A program made the translations under genes and the position numbers. This document shows, one piece after another, positions 24,771 through 32,099 of a stretch of 32,237 bases of DNA; positions within the stretch are counted from its first letter, which is position 1, and each line of letters begins with the position of its first letter. The DNA is from Clostridiales bacterium. GTDB taxonomy: Bacteria > Bacillota > Clostridia > Mahellales > Mahellaceae. The DNA lies in contig JASGMM010000020.1 in NCBI GenBank assembly GCA_030156435.1, positions 1-32,237 of the forward strand. The letters are read 5' to 3'. The notes under the pieces are model-generated. The model was not told the origin of the DNA. It saw only the letters and a program-made list of their open reading frames with translations, and did no database searches.

Positions 24771-26281
24771 TTCTCCTCCTCTATTTCCAGCAGAGCATTG
24801 GCTGTGGTAAATGCCATGTCTTGCAAAATTGGGTCCGCAAGGCCGCCGGATATGGGCAAGGTTCGATCGGCCGTAATGGTCATACCCGTTTCCGTAAAGC
24901 AGAATAGGAATCTTGTGCCAGTGCAGGCATTGAGGTTGCGGATTTCTGCTTCTAGCTTATCCTGCGCCCGCCAGCGGGTATTTGCGGCAAAGGGTTCGCT
25001 ACCGATCATGGTGGTCACAAAACGGCCTCTTGTCCCCAGTTTCAGGTCATAGCTGCGAGCGGTTTCCTGAACATGCAGAGTTGCGCCTTCTGCCTGATCA
25101 AAGGAAAACGACAAGGAAACCAAATTTCCTTCGTCCAAAACAAACCGGCCTGCCCCGGCAATAAGAGTAGTAAAACATGGAAGCGTCTCTTTAGCCAGAA
25201 ACTCCTGCTTTGCAAGCTTTGCCTGCGCTTCAATGACATCTTCGGAAAGCATTTCCGGAAGTGCGAGGTTTTCCAGCGTGAACTGTAGTTTGACCAGAGC
25301 AGTGGGATTTTCAGGCAGCGGTTCGTTGTGCATCTTTGGTAGCAGGCTGTTCCAAAAAACGTCCAGCGCGGCTTGCATGTTCATCTCGCAAGAGGTCATC
25401 ACCAAGGCGGCTTCCTGCTCCGGCATCACAATGCCATATTGTCCAAAAGCACCGTCACCTCGGAAAACACCTTCAGGCTGACACCGCCAGAACTGGTAGC
25501 CATAACCACATTTCCAGTCCGGCAGATCATTTGTGGTATTGGAAATCTGTTTGGACGTGGCACGGTCAAACCAATCTGAGCGCAGCAGCTGTTTGCCCTG
25601 CCAATTGCCCTTACAGCGGACAAATTCTATAAAGCGAGCCATGTCCTCTGTTTTAAGCTTAAAGCCAAAGCCTCCGGCCTCAACGCCGTTGTCCAAAGTA
25701 AAACATTTTGCGTCGGTGATGCCCAAAGGCGCAAACAACCGGGGCTCTAAAAACTGTGTCAAAGTTTGTCCGGTCTTTTTCTGCAAAATGGCGCTTAGCA
25801 TGTTGGTGCCCGCGGTGTTGTATAAAAAATGAGTGCCTGGTTCATAGACAAAAGGCTGATGGAGAAATGCCGAAATCCAGTTTTCAGAGGCATTAAAGAA
25901 ATCAATTTCCTCTTCATGGCCGCAGCCCATCATCAATAAATGAGAAATATTGCATTTCTTTAGATTTTCACTTGGGTTTTCAGGGAGTAAATCTGGAAAC
26001 ATGTCCACCAGCTTTTCATCCAGGGAAAGAATGCCCTCCTGCTCGGCAAAGCCTATGGCCGTGGACGTGAAGCTTTTGCTAAAGGAAAACATGATGTGGG
26101 GGATGTCCGGCGCATAGGGGCGATACCAGCCTTCGGCACAGAGTTTTCCATAGCGCAGCAGCATGAAGCTGTGCACTTCCGCGCCGCATGTACGAAGGTT
26201 TTCCAGCGTCTCCATAATAGCAGATGAGGGAATACCGACAGATTCCGGAGTCACACGTTCAAATATATGGTTCATATGCAT
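24767..26281 (-). CDS. Serine hydrolase, beta-lactamase class C / esterase family
   Basis: 504 aa. The penicillin-binding/class C fold occupies about residues 8-320. The active-site SxxK is S66-F-S-K69 in IMFSFSKSFTS, and the second motif is YNT at 154-156 in FLYNTAGTNML, which fits the YNS/YSN site of this family. A GDGAFGQYG segment fills the third-motif region. The last 180 residues form a beta-rich accessory domain of unknown role. There is no signal peptide, so it is likely a cytoplasmic esterase or amidase rather than a resistance beta-lactamase. The ribosome site AAAGG lies 6 nt before the ATG; a second ATG two codons later is equally usable. A decayed NUDIX gene follows in overlap. 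Confidence 0.9.
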   Translation of the reverse strand: MHMNHIFERVTPESVGIPSSAIMETLENLRTCGAEVHSFMLLRYGKLCAEGWYRPYAPDIPHIMFSFSKSFTSTAIGFAEQEGILSLDEKLVDMFPDLLPENPSENLKKCNISHLLMMGCGHEEEIDFFNASENWISAFLHQPFVYEPGTHFLYNTAGTNMLSAILQKKTGQTLTQFLEPRLFAPLGITDAKCFTLDNGVEAGGFGFKLKTEDMARFIEFVRCKGNWQGKQLLRSDWFDRATSKQISNTTNDLPDWKCGYGYQFWRCQPEGVFRGDGAFGQYGIVMPEQEAALVMTSCEMNMQAALDVFWNSLLPKMHNEPLPENPTALVKLQFTLENLALPEMLSEDVIEAQAKLAKQEFLAKETLPCFTTLIAGAGRFVLDEGNLVSLSFSFDQAEGATLHVQETARSYDLKLGTRGRFVTTMIGSEPFAANTRWRAQDKLEAEIRNLNACTGTRFLFCFTETGMTITADRTLPISGGLADPILQDMAFTTANALLEIEEEN

Positions 26282-26545
26282 GCAAGCCTTTCTAAATTAA
26301 TTATTGATTGTATCTATTTTACCGCATTATCCTCATAAAAGAAAATAGGATTTTTCGTTATTTCAAAGTAACTAATTCTAAATCCAAGTTAGCAGCCCCG
26401 AGTAAATCAGAGTGACGTAGAATTTAAGTCCGGCCTGGCTAAATTGATGAAATGCGTAACAGATACCGTATGCCATTTTCATTCAGCCCTAGCTTTCAAC
26501 CTCAAAACCTCACAGATAGCTTAAACACTGGGCTTTTCTATACAC
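26282..26545. other. Intergenic DNA upstream of the serine hydrolase
   Basis: AT-rich to about 26400, where the serine hydrolase promoter should be (minus strand). No gene, hairpin or repeat of note is seen here. Confidence 0.4.
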
Positions 26546-26662
26546 TCACTCCTCTACCTTTGACATCAAGACCACGCACTAAACGTATGTGGTATGCGGG
26601 AACATATCCAAGCTTTTACCCATCTGTGCAAAGATTTCGATCTGGCAATTTGATACAATGAA
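26546..26662 (-). pseudogene. 3' end remnant of an rlmD/rumA-like rRNA (uracil-5)-methyltransferase gene
   Basis: The minus strand reads EIFAQMGKSLDMFPHTTYV, stop, CVVLMSKVEE, stop. DMFPHT..HVEcVVLMSr is the C-terminal signature of TrmA/RlmD-type 23S rRNA uracil-5-methyltransferases; the in-frame TAG replaces the expected Glu codon. Only the last 35-40 codons survive. The same end sequence recurs at the right edge of the window. The 3' end of rum-type genes is a known integration site for integrative elements in Firmicutes, so this may be an attachment-site scar. Identification rests on motif memory. Confidence 0.55.
26551..26585 (+). repeat. Direct repeat copy 1 (rlmD-tail / possible att site)
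   Basis: Matches 32111-32145 at about 30 of 35 positions by manual alignment, including TTGACATCAA and ACCAC-CACT. Both copies are in the same orientation and encode, on the minus strand, CVVLMS(K/R)VE. They lie 5.56 kb apart and bracket the IS-rich segment. Confidence 0.6.
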
Positions 26663-26848
26663 TGAAGGCAAATCTTAATTGTTTATTTATTCTTTCCGTA
26701 CCATACCTCATTCACTAAGTTTTATACATCGTCCCCATCGTATACACCGATACCCTCTGTAATAACTGCAAGAGTCTGTTCCGTGCCATCCGCACGATAT
26801 AATAAAATTAAAGCGAACAGATGCTGGTTACAGCCATCAACCAAACAC

Positions 26849-26903
26849 AGTGTGAATATCGAAGCATTTAATGCATAATCTCCAAAATTAAGGGGCCAAG
26901 CCG
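26849..26903 (+). mobile_element. End fragment of an IS3-type element
   Basis: GTGTGAATATCGAAGCATTT, then AATGCATAATCTCC, then AATTAAGGGG matches the last codons and right end of the IS3 element at about 30635-30690 (same order: GTGTGAAAATCAAAGAATTC, GTGCATAATCTCC, AATTAGGGGG). The translated tail SVNIEAFNA, stop corresponds to GVKIKEFSA, stop. Only the extreme right end remains, just left of the IS30 element. Confidence 0.6.
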
Positions 26904-26980
26904 GGTCTTTATAGATATAACTTTTGAGGATTTGATACAATTGGCAAGTTGTAAAATAAAATGCCGCAAGGGATAAAAAA

Positions 26981-27010
26981 TTGCAGCTCATGGCAAATCC
27001 GTTGTATAAT
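26981..27010 (+). promoter_or_regulatory. IS30 transposase promoter
   Basis: TTGCAG (26981-26986) and TATAAT (27005-27010) are 18 bp apart. The TATAAT is also the first part of a 10-bp dyad, TATAATGTTT (27005-27014) with AAACATTATA (27028-27037), which ends at the ribosome site AAAGGAG and could limit expression. Confidence 0.55.
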
Positions 27011-27049
27011 GTTTGTACACAAACCAAAAACATTATAAAGGAGTAAACC

Positions 27050-28099
27050 ATGAGCCAAGATTATTATAACATCAACGAGAGGAAAGGTAAACATCTTACA
27101 GAACGTGAGCGGTATACAATTGAAACATTGTTACAAGATGGGAAAGCGCCTTCAGAAATAGCGCTGAAGCTTGGTCGCCATAAGCGAACTATTGAAAGGG
27201 AGGTAAAAAGATGTACTGTTAAGCTCCTCAATAGTGATTTAACCTATCGCGATCAATATTGCGCCGATGCTGGTCAGCGAATACGCGACGAAAAAGGTAA
27301 AAATAAAGGGCCTGATCTAAAAATAGGCAACGATCATAAACTGGCCCAGCATATTGAAGATAGAATTATTAAAGACGAATACTCACCGGATGCAGTGATT
27401 GGGTAAATAAAGGCTAAAGGCCTAAAATTTAAAGCTAGTATCTGTACGAAGACGTTATATAATTACATAGACAAAGGAGTATTTGCTAATATTAGCAACA
27501 AAGACTTACTGGTGAAGAAATACAAGAAGAAAGGCGATTATCGAAAGGTTAAGATAGCCCATAAAAACCTTAAAGGAACTAGCATTGAAGAGAGGCCTGA
27601 AGATATTGAGACCAGGGAAGAATACGGGCATTGGGAAATGGACTGTGTATTGGGCAAACAGGGTGGCAGCGGAGCAGCATTATTGGTATTAAGCGAACGA
27701 AAGAGCCGGCAAGAGATAATAATCAAGATACTATCTAAGACACAAGAATTTGTGGGGAAGGCAATGGATGCCCTCGAAGAAGAATATGGGGAAGAATTCT
27801 GCAAAAAGTTTAAGACCATAACCGTAGATAACGGGAGCGAATTTTTGGATTTTAAGGGTTTAGAGCGCTCTACAACAAGTCCAAGAGTGCAGAGGGTAAA
27901 AATATACTATGCTCGTCCTTACAGCGCATGGGAAAGGGATACGAACGAGAGTCTGAACAAAATGATAAGGCGATTTGTGCCCAAGGGAACAGATATAGGG
28001 AAATTGAGTAACGATGAGATAAAGCGAACAGAAAGATGGCTGAACAATTATCCGAGGAGGATACTGGGTTATAAGACACCTGACGAAATAGCTGGATAA
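27050..28099 (+). pseudogene. IS30-family transposase interrupted by one stop codon
   Basis: About 349 codons in a single frame with one internal TAA at 27404-27406. Before it: an N-terminal helix-turn-helix (HLTERERYTIETLLQDGK, then APSEIALKLGRHKRTIEREV) and SPDAVIG. After it the frame continues IKAKGLKFKASICTKTLYNY, as in intact relatives where a Gln codon (CAA) would stand in place of TAA. The catalytic triad is present: D in HWEMDCVLGKQ, D in ITVDNGSEF, and E in WERDTNESLNKMIRRF. The C-terminus RILGYKTPDEIAG is complete. A single nonsense change therefore seems to have inactivated it; read-through is possible but less likely. Confidence 0.85.
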
Positions 28100-28108
28100 G
28101 TAAACGAT

Positions 28109-28168
28109 GGGGTTCTACCCCAAACCCCGTCCTCGCCGCAAGGCAACCGGCCTGGCATAACAGGCCGG
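28109..28168 (+). terminator. Two hairpins after the IS30 transposase
   Basis: GGGGT-TCT-ACCCC at 28109-28121 and the perfect 8-bp stem CCGGCCTG-GCATAA-CAGGCCGG at 28147-28168 lie just after the transposase stop. No U-run follows, so they may be IS end structures rather than true terminators. Confidence 0.45.
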
Positions 28169-28439
28169 AAGACACCAGGATATATAGTGTATGGACGTCA
28201 AGGGTCAAGATGAACTTGCTTTGCTCGTCCCTGACGTCCACCAGCTACGGACATTGTACGATACATTATATGGGATTGCCATTATTTAGGACGGCATTTA
28301 ATATTACAATTTTCCTAACCACGGAAAGAACCAAAAATGTCTTGACAGCGGGGGCCACCTTATTTTACTATGTAGATAGCATTATACTATTCAAAGATTT
28401 TCAAATTCAGTAGATAGTGAGGGAGAGGTGAATTAATGG

Positions 28440-28916
28440 ATGAAAATCAATAAATTAAACTTCATTATGCTGCTTCTTGCAGTTGCTTTAGGTTTTATCC
28501 TTGGGTGGTTCTTGAAGCCTAGTGGTGAACATGATAAGTGGACTCCGGATAAGATCATTCTTTACTATAATGGAGAACAAAGCCAGGTTACAAAAGTAGA
28601 GCAGCCGCAAACCTTCGATCTGATCCTTCGTTTAATTGTATTTGAAAAAGGAGATATGATGTCAGGAGGAAATCCTCCATTATCTGAAGAAGAAGTCAAA
28701 GAGATGAAAAAATCTGCGGTAGAATATATCTATAATAAACCGATCTCGATACAGATCAATAACGGAGATGGTAAAATCGAGACAATAAAATTCAAATCTA
28801 TCCTTTTTCCAATAGATGAGAAATGGAACGGTGCGGCTTATATACAAACAACCGATTCAACTTACTTGTATTTCGTATCAAGGCCGAGTTTAGATTTCAT
28901 TCTAAGGCATATGTAG
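28440..28916 (+). CDS. Hypothetical membrane-anchored protein
   Basis: 158 aa. An N-terminal hydrophobic segment (residues about 8-26, FIMLLLAVALGFILGWFL) after a basic start (MKINKLN) anchors it, with no lipobox Cys. The rest is soluble and predicted to lie outside the cell; it looks beta-rich with charged turns. The start at 28440 follows GGGAGAGGTG by about 9 nt; an ATG 4 nt earlier opens only a five-residue frame. A candidate promoter, TTGACA at 28342 with TACTAT at 28366, lies outside the IS30 end. It is a lone gene between two insertion sequences, and I do not recognise the family. Confidence 0.75.
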   Translation: MKINKLNFIMLLLAVALGFILGWFLKPSGEHDKWTPDKIILYYNGEQSQVTKVEQPQTFDLILRLIVFEKGDMMSGGNPPLSEEEVKEMKKSAVEYIYNKPISIQINNGDGKIETIKFKSILFPIDEKWNGAAYIQTTDSTYLYFVSRPSLDFILRHM

Positions 28917-29237
28917 ATTTTGACTCTTACGGTTTAATTTTTATAGCTTCCTCGCTACATCGAATGGTTTGATTTAATGCGATTTTTTATGGAGAGGCGA
29001 GCATGATATGCTGGTTAGCATCGCGAAGTCCTTATGTTTAGCGGCTTTCGCGAGTGACCATACCCGCAGGGGCTCCATGTTAAATCGCTCTATCAGCCTG
29101 CCAAACGTAACTTTAACCACTCAGTATAGTGAAGAGCCCTTTTTGCGTGTTATGCAGCTTTGGCCCGTTTCTGCATTCTATCACGTCTTAGTGTATAATT
29201 TTTTATAGTGATTACAGAAGAGTGGGGGAATGTAAGT
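28917..29237. other. Intergenic region with minus-strand coding remnant
   Basis: About 320 bp with no intact gene. The minus strand around 28995-29120 reads VTFGRLIERFNMEPLRVWSL, then AKAAKHKDFAMLTSIS, flanked by stops, which looks like a protein fragment that I cannot assign. No hairpin terminator was seen. Confidence 0.35.
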
Positions 29238-29318
29238 ATGGATAGAACAAAAGTTTTTGGGCATGTTATGCGAAAGCTACATAAGAAGTTTTCTCTTACT
29301 CAAAGTGAATTCTATTAA
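29238..29318 (+). pseudogene. N-terminal fragment of a regulator-like gene cut by IS3
   Basis: GTGGGGGAA and ATG at 29238 open a normal-looking gene start, MDRTKVFGHVMRKLHKKF, then SLTQSEFY, which stops at TAA 29316-29318, exactly where the IS3 left end begins. The LTQSEF phrase suggests the first helix-turn-helix residues of an XRE-type protein. The downstream part is absent on the other side of the IS, so the gene was truncated, not merely interrupted. Confidence 0.45.
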
Positions 29319-29392
29319 GCCCCCTAACGAGATTGGATAACATATCTTAACTATGATAACATATAAATAAGCGTTGGGAGGAGCAAATAATT

Positions 29393-29704
29393 ATGGCACA
29401 AAAACAATATAGTGAAGAATTCAAAGAGCAAATAGTAAAAGAATGCGAAGAAGTTGGCAATGTTGCTATGGTAGCCCGTAGACATAATCTGTCTTCTAAA
29501 ACAATATACGGTTGGACTTATGCTGCTAAAAAGAGAGGTTTTGTTAAACCATTACCTAAAAGTCAGAATAAAAGGCTATCAGAAGCTGAAAAGCGCTTAG
29601 AAACCGTAAGCCAAGAAAATGTTCAATTGAAGAAACTATTGGGCGAAAAAGAGCTTGAGCTTGCCATTTTAAGGGATTTAAGGGATAGCATAAACCCTCG
29701 GTAA
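29393..29704 (+). CDS. IS3 OrfA (DNA-binding part of transposase)
   Basis: 103 aa with GGGAGGAGC upstream of ATG 29393. The N-terminal helix-turn-helix reads YSEEFKEQIVKECEEVGN, then RRHNLSSKTIYGW, and a leucine-rich coiled coil follows (AEKRLETVSQENVQLKKLLG). This is the DNA-binding and oligomerisation part of an IS3 transposase. It ends at TAA 29702, and OrfB lies in the -1 frame with no start of its own, so full transposase requires ribosomal frameshifting near the end of this gene. Confidence 0.9.
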   Translation: MAQKQYSEEFKEQIVKECEEVGNVAMVARRHNLSSKTIYGWTYAAKKRGFVKPLPKSQNKRLSEAEKRLETVSQENVQLKKLLGEKELELAILRDLRDSINPR

Positions 29705-30669
29705 CCGGCAGAGTTGAAGTAGCTAAGAAGTGGATTCCCAAGGGGTATAAGGCAAGCCTTGTACTGAACTTTGTCGGTTTAGCACCATCCACTTATTATG
29801 AGAACATAAACAGGCAAAATAGAGACCAAAAAAATGAAGGAGAAACTGGAGGGAATAAAAACGAACGTCATGGCAGGCCTATACCGGGTTATTCTTTCAC
29901 CTATGATGGTCACAAAATATCGGATGAAGAAATAAAAGAGCGTTTAAGCGAGCTAATATGCTCTGATGGTTATCCGTACGGTTACCGCAAGCTTACGATG
30001 TCATTAAAAGAAGATTACAATATAGTGGTTAATCACAAGAAAGTATATAGATTATGCGAGGAAATGGGTATATTGCGGCCGCAGAGGGTAATAGCATCCA
30101 GGCATCCGAGGCATCTAGCTAAGATGGATACAGTGGATGGTTCAAATCAGCTTTGGGAGATGGATATAAAGTACGGCTATATAGCAGGGACAGATCAGTT
30201 TTTCTTTCAAGTGTCGGTTATCGATGTATATGACCGGTCAATAATAGATTATCATTTGGGATTATTATGCACAGCCAAAGATGCATGCAGGGTGCTAAAG
30301 AGCGCATTAGCGGCAAGAGGGCTCAAAGATATTGCCAGGCTGCCAAAAATAAGGACAGATAATGGCCCGCAATTTATTTCTAAGCTATTCAGCGATACGG
30401 TAGAAGAGCTGAGCATCATACATGAGAGAATACCTATAAAGACGCCCAATATGAATGCTCATATAGAATCATTTCACTCGATACTAGAAGATGAGTGTTA
30501 TAGCCGGTATGAGTTTGAGAGCTTTATGGAAGCATATGGTGTTATAAATGAGTACATGAGATACTATAATGAAAGAAGGAGGCATGGGAGCATAAAATAT
30601 ATGGCTCCAAATAAGTTTTATGAAGCATTCATGAGTAATGGTGTGAAAATCAAAGAATTCAGTGCATAA
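29689..30669 (+). CDS. IS3 OrfB (DDE integrase part of transposase, made by -1 frameshift)
   Basis: The frame is open from 29689 to TAA 30669, about 326 codons, with no ATG/GTG/TTG start and ribosome site at its head. It contains the HTH_21-like region (SDGYPYGYRKLTMSLKED) and an rve integrase core with D in LWEMDIKYGY, D in KIRTDNGPQF and E in HIESFHSILEDECYSRYEF. The tail YNERRRHGSIKYMAPNKFYE is standard. It is expressed as an OrfAB fusion of roughly 425 aa. No internal stop is present. Confidence 0.88.
   Translation, partial: HKPSVTGRVEVAKKWIPKGYKASLVLNFVGLAPSTYYENINRQNRDQKNEGETGGNKNERHGRPIPGYSFTYDGHKISDEEIKERLSELICSDGYPYGYRKLTMSLKEDYNIVVNHKKVYRLCEEMGILRPQRVIASRHPRHLAKMDTVDGSNQLWEMDIKYGYIAGTDQFFFQVSVIDVYDRSIIDYHLGLLCTAKDACRVLKSALAARGLKDIARLPKIRTDNGPQFISKLFSDTVEELSIIHERIPIKTPNMNAHIESFHSILEDECYSRYEFESFMEAYGVINEYMRYYNERRRHGSIKYMAPNKFYEAFMSNGVKIKEFSA
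29692..29698 (+). promoter_or_regulatory. -1 frameshift slippery heptamer
   Basis: A AAC CCT in the OrfA frame fits the X XXY YYZ pattern. Slippage by one base gives AAA CCC and enters the OrfB frame. It lies within the 14-base window where both frames are open, two codons before the OrfA stop. Confidence 0.6.
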
Positions 30670-30686
30670 TCTCCGGAATTAGGGGG

Positions 30687-31988
30687 TCAAGCCGCATCCT
30701 CGCTTTTAGCGACAAAATATGATTGTCCCGGCTGTAAATTTAGTTCTTCACTTGACGCATACCTGCTAAATATTTCGGAAAAACGATTGAACTCATCAGT
30801 TAAAAACAAATTATCACTCTGGGCTTCAATCACATGCGGCCTTAGAGTAATCCAGGAAAAACGGCGTCTAAGCGCGAAGTCCACTACAGCCAAACTACGG
30901 TCAGCAGTATTCATTGTTGCTATTACATATAAATTCTCAGGTAGCTTGGTGATTTTCTTGTTCCCAATTTTTATCACATTCTGCCTGTGCCCCGCATTCT
31001 TTTCAAACAAATAAAATATCGGCCCAAGAACGTTTGACAGGTTAGCTCTATTAATTTCATCAATGATCAATAAAGTCGCTTTGCCTGATTCATGTGCATA
31101 CTCAATAGCGTCCCACAGGATTCCGTAATGCTCTTCATATGATAAATTATCTCCTGTGGTTTTGGGTTTAATTCCATATACAAAATCAGAATATGTCGTT
31201 TCAGCATGAAATTGTTCAAAATAAGTCTTTCCTGTCTCGCCGCTGAAATGCAGCTCACCGATCTTGTTCGCGGTCCATGTTTTTCCTGTTCCAGGGGCTC
31301 CTTGAAGAACTATGAATCTTTCATTTAACAGCTGATGATAGATGGCAGTCTCTGTATAATCATCTAAATCCTTAATTGCCGGAAGATATTTATTAATTTC
31401 GTCTCTCTGCTTTTTGTTATTTCCGACTTTCCTGAAAGTTGCGTAGGTAGCTAACCATTGCCAGACAATTTCAAGCGCCTCTTCTTCTTCACCATTCTGT
31501 ATTTCAACAATCTGACAAGCAGGAAGTACCGTTTGATATTTACCTATAACTTCGCGCAAATCATCAACACCATCTAAATGATTTGTGACGGCCGAAGAAG
31601 TCTCAATATCAGAGAAATCCACCTTAAAGAATTGTTTGCCTGCGTATTTCCCATCACGAAGCCTGGAAAAAAGCCTTCTAAGCCAAGGCAGAGTTGCTAC
31701 GGAGTAATCTTTATTAAATCCAAGAGAGCCAACACCAAGGGCGATAACAAAGTGAGTACATTCCGCGTTCGGAAAAATAACTAAACTGAAATCACTGTAT
31801 GCGCCGATCGGCTCTTCATTAGCATTAACCAACCCAAAATAAGCACCCTTCCTGAAATCTTCTTCTTTTTCTGGATGGATGTTTTTGCGCCATACCGCAT
31901 TCTTTACCTTCCTAGGTTGAGAATCGAAGCAAAAGCCCATGTCCTCGCTTTTTTGTTTTACATTTTCTATGAAGTTTTCTAATTCCAT
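30687..31988 (-). CDS. mcrB: McrB-like AAA+ GTPase, C-terminus truncated by IS3
   Basis: 433 aa from ATG 31988, with AAGGAGG 11 nt upstream. Residues 1-150 resemble the DUF3578 recognition domain of MrcB-type proteins (FVIALGVGSLGFNKDYS). The AAA+ domain has Walker A GAPGTGKT (230-237), Walker B LLIIDEIN (D310, E311), the McrB signature MNTADRS (359-365) and an arginine finger region RRRFSW. The frame ends at TGA 30687-30689, which is the terminal trinucleotide of the IS3 right end, after GQSYFVAKSEDAA. The last helical part of the AAA+ lid is therefore lost. The nuclease partner mcrC, expected next, is absent. As a modification-dependent restriction system it is most likely dead. Confidence 0.8.
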   Translation of the reverse strand: MELENFIENVKQKSEDMGFCFDSQPRKVKNAVWRKNIHPEKEEDFRKGAYFGLVNANEEPIGAYSDFSLVIFPNAECTHFVIALGVGSLGFNKDYSVATLPWLRRLFSRLRDGKYAGKQFFKVDFSDIETSSAVTNHLDGVDDLREVIGKYQTVLPACQIVEIQNGEEEEALEIVWQWLATYATFRKVGNNKKQRDEINKYLPAIKDLDDYTETAIYHQLLNERFIVLQGAPGTGKTWTANKIGELHFSGETGKTYFEQFHAETTYSDFVYGIKPKTTGDNLSYEEHYGILWDAIEYAHESGKATLLIIDEINRANLSNVLGPIFYLFEKNAGHRQNVIKIGNKKITKLPENLYVIATMNTADRSLAVVDFALRRRFSWITLRPHVIEAQSDNLFLTDEFNRFSEIFSRYASSEELNLQPGQSYFVAKSEDAA

Positions 31989-32057
31989 AATTGAAACAGC
32001 CTCCTTTGTTTGCCTAAATATATTTTTTGTCCATGCTCTTCGCTAATATAACTTCCC

Positions 32058-32090
32058 AGCCTTGACATCCATCCTCGACACTTAACAGCC
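32058..32090 (+). repeat. Degenerate third copy of the rlmD-tail repeat
   Basis: CTTGACATCCATCCTCGACA, then CTTAACAG resembles the repeat at 32111-32145 (about 24 of 31 positions matched by hand), in the same orientation and 58 bp to its left. It could be an older attachment-site scar in tandem. Confidence 0.35.
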
Positions 32091-32099
32091 GAAAAACAT

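Larger units (their letters stand above)
26942..28315 (+). mobile_element. IS30-family insertion sequence
   Basis: Imperfect inverted repeats of about 24-26 bp delimit the element. The left reads GTTGTAAAATAAAATGCCG (within 26942-26966) and the right, inverted, ATTGTAATATTAAATGCCG (within 28292-28315). Between them lie one transposase gene with an in-frame stop, a promoter and several hairpins. The right 215 bp after the transposase is non-coding. Exact end bases and target duplication could not be fixed by eye. Confidence 0.65.
29316..30689 (+). mobile_element. IS3-family insertion sequence
   Basis: Encodes orfA and orfB in overlapping frames, the IS3 arrangement. Ends share a CCCCCTAA core: the left reads TAAGCCCCCTAACGAGATT near 29316 and the right, inverted, TGACCCCCTAATTCC ending near 30689. 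The end bases are approximate, since similarity to the fragment at 26849-26903 continues a few bases beyond. Length is about 1.37 kb. Reading frames look intact, so it may be active. Confidence 0.75.

Noticed and set aside
24767-26281. Beta-lactam resistance gene
   Set aside because: The class C-type fold is present, but there is no signal peptide and there is an extra C-terminal domain, which points to an esterase-like hydrolase.
28186-28240. Inverted copy of the rlmD-tail repeat (GACGTCAAGGG) after IS30
   Set aside because: The match to the repeat is short, and the sequence forms its own dyad (GGACGTCA...TGACGTCC), so it is better explained as an IS end structure.
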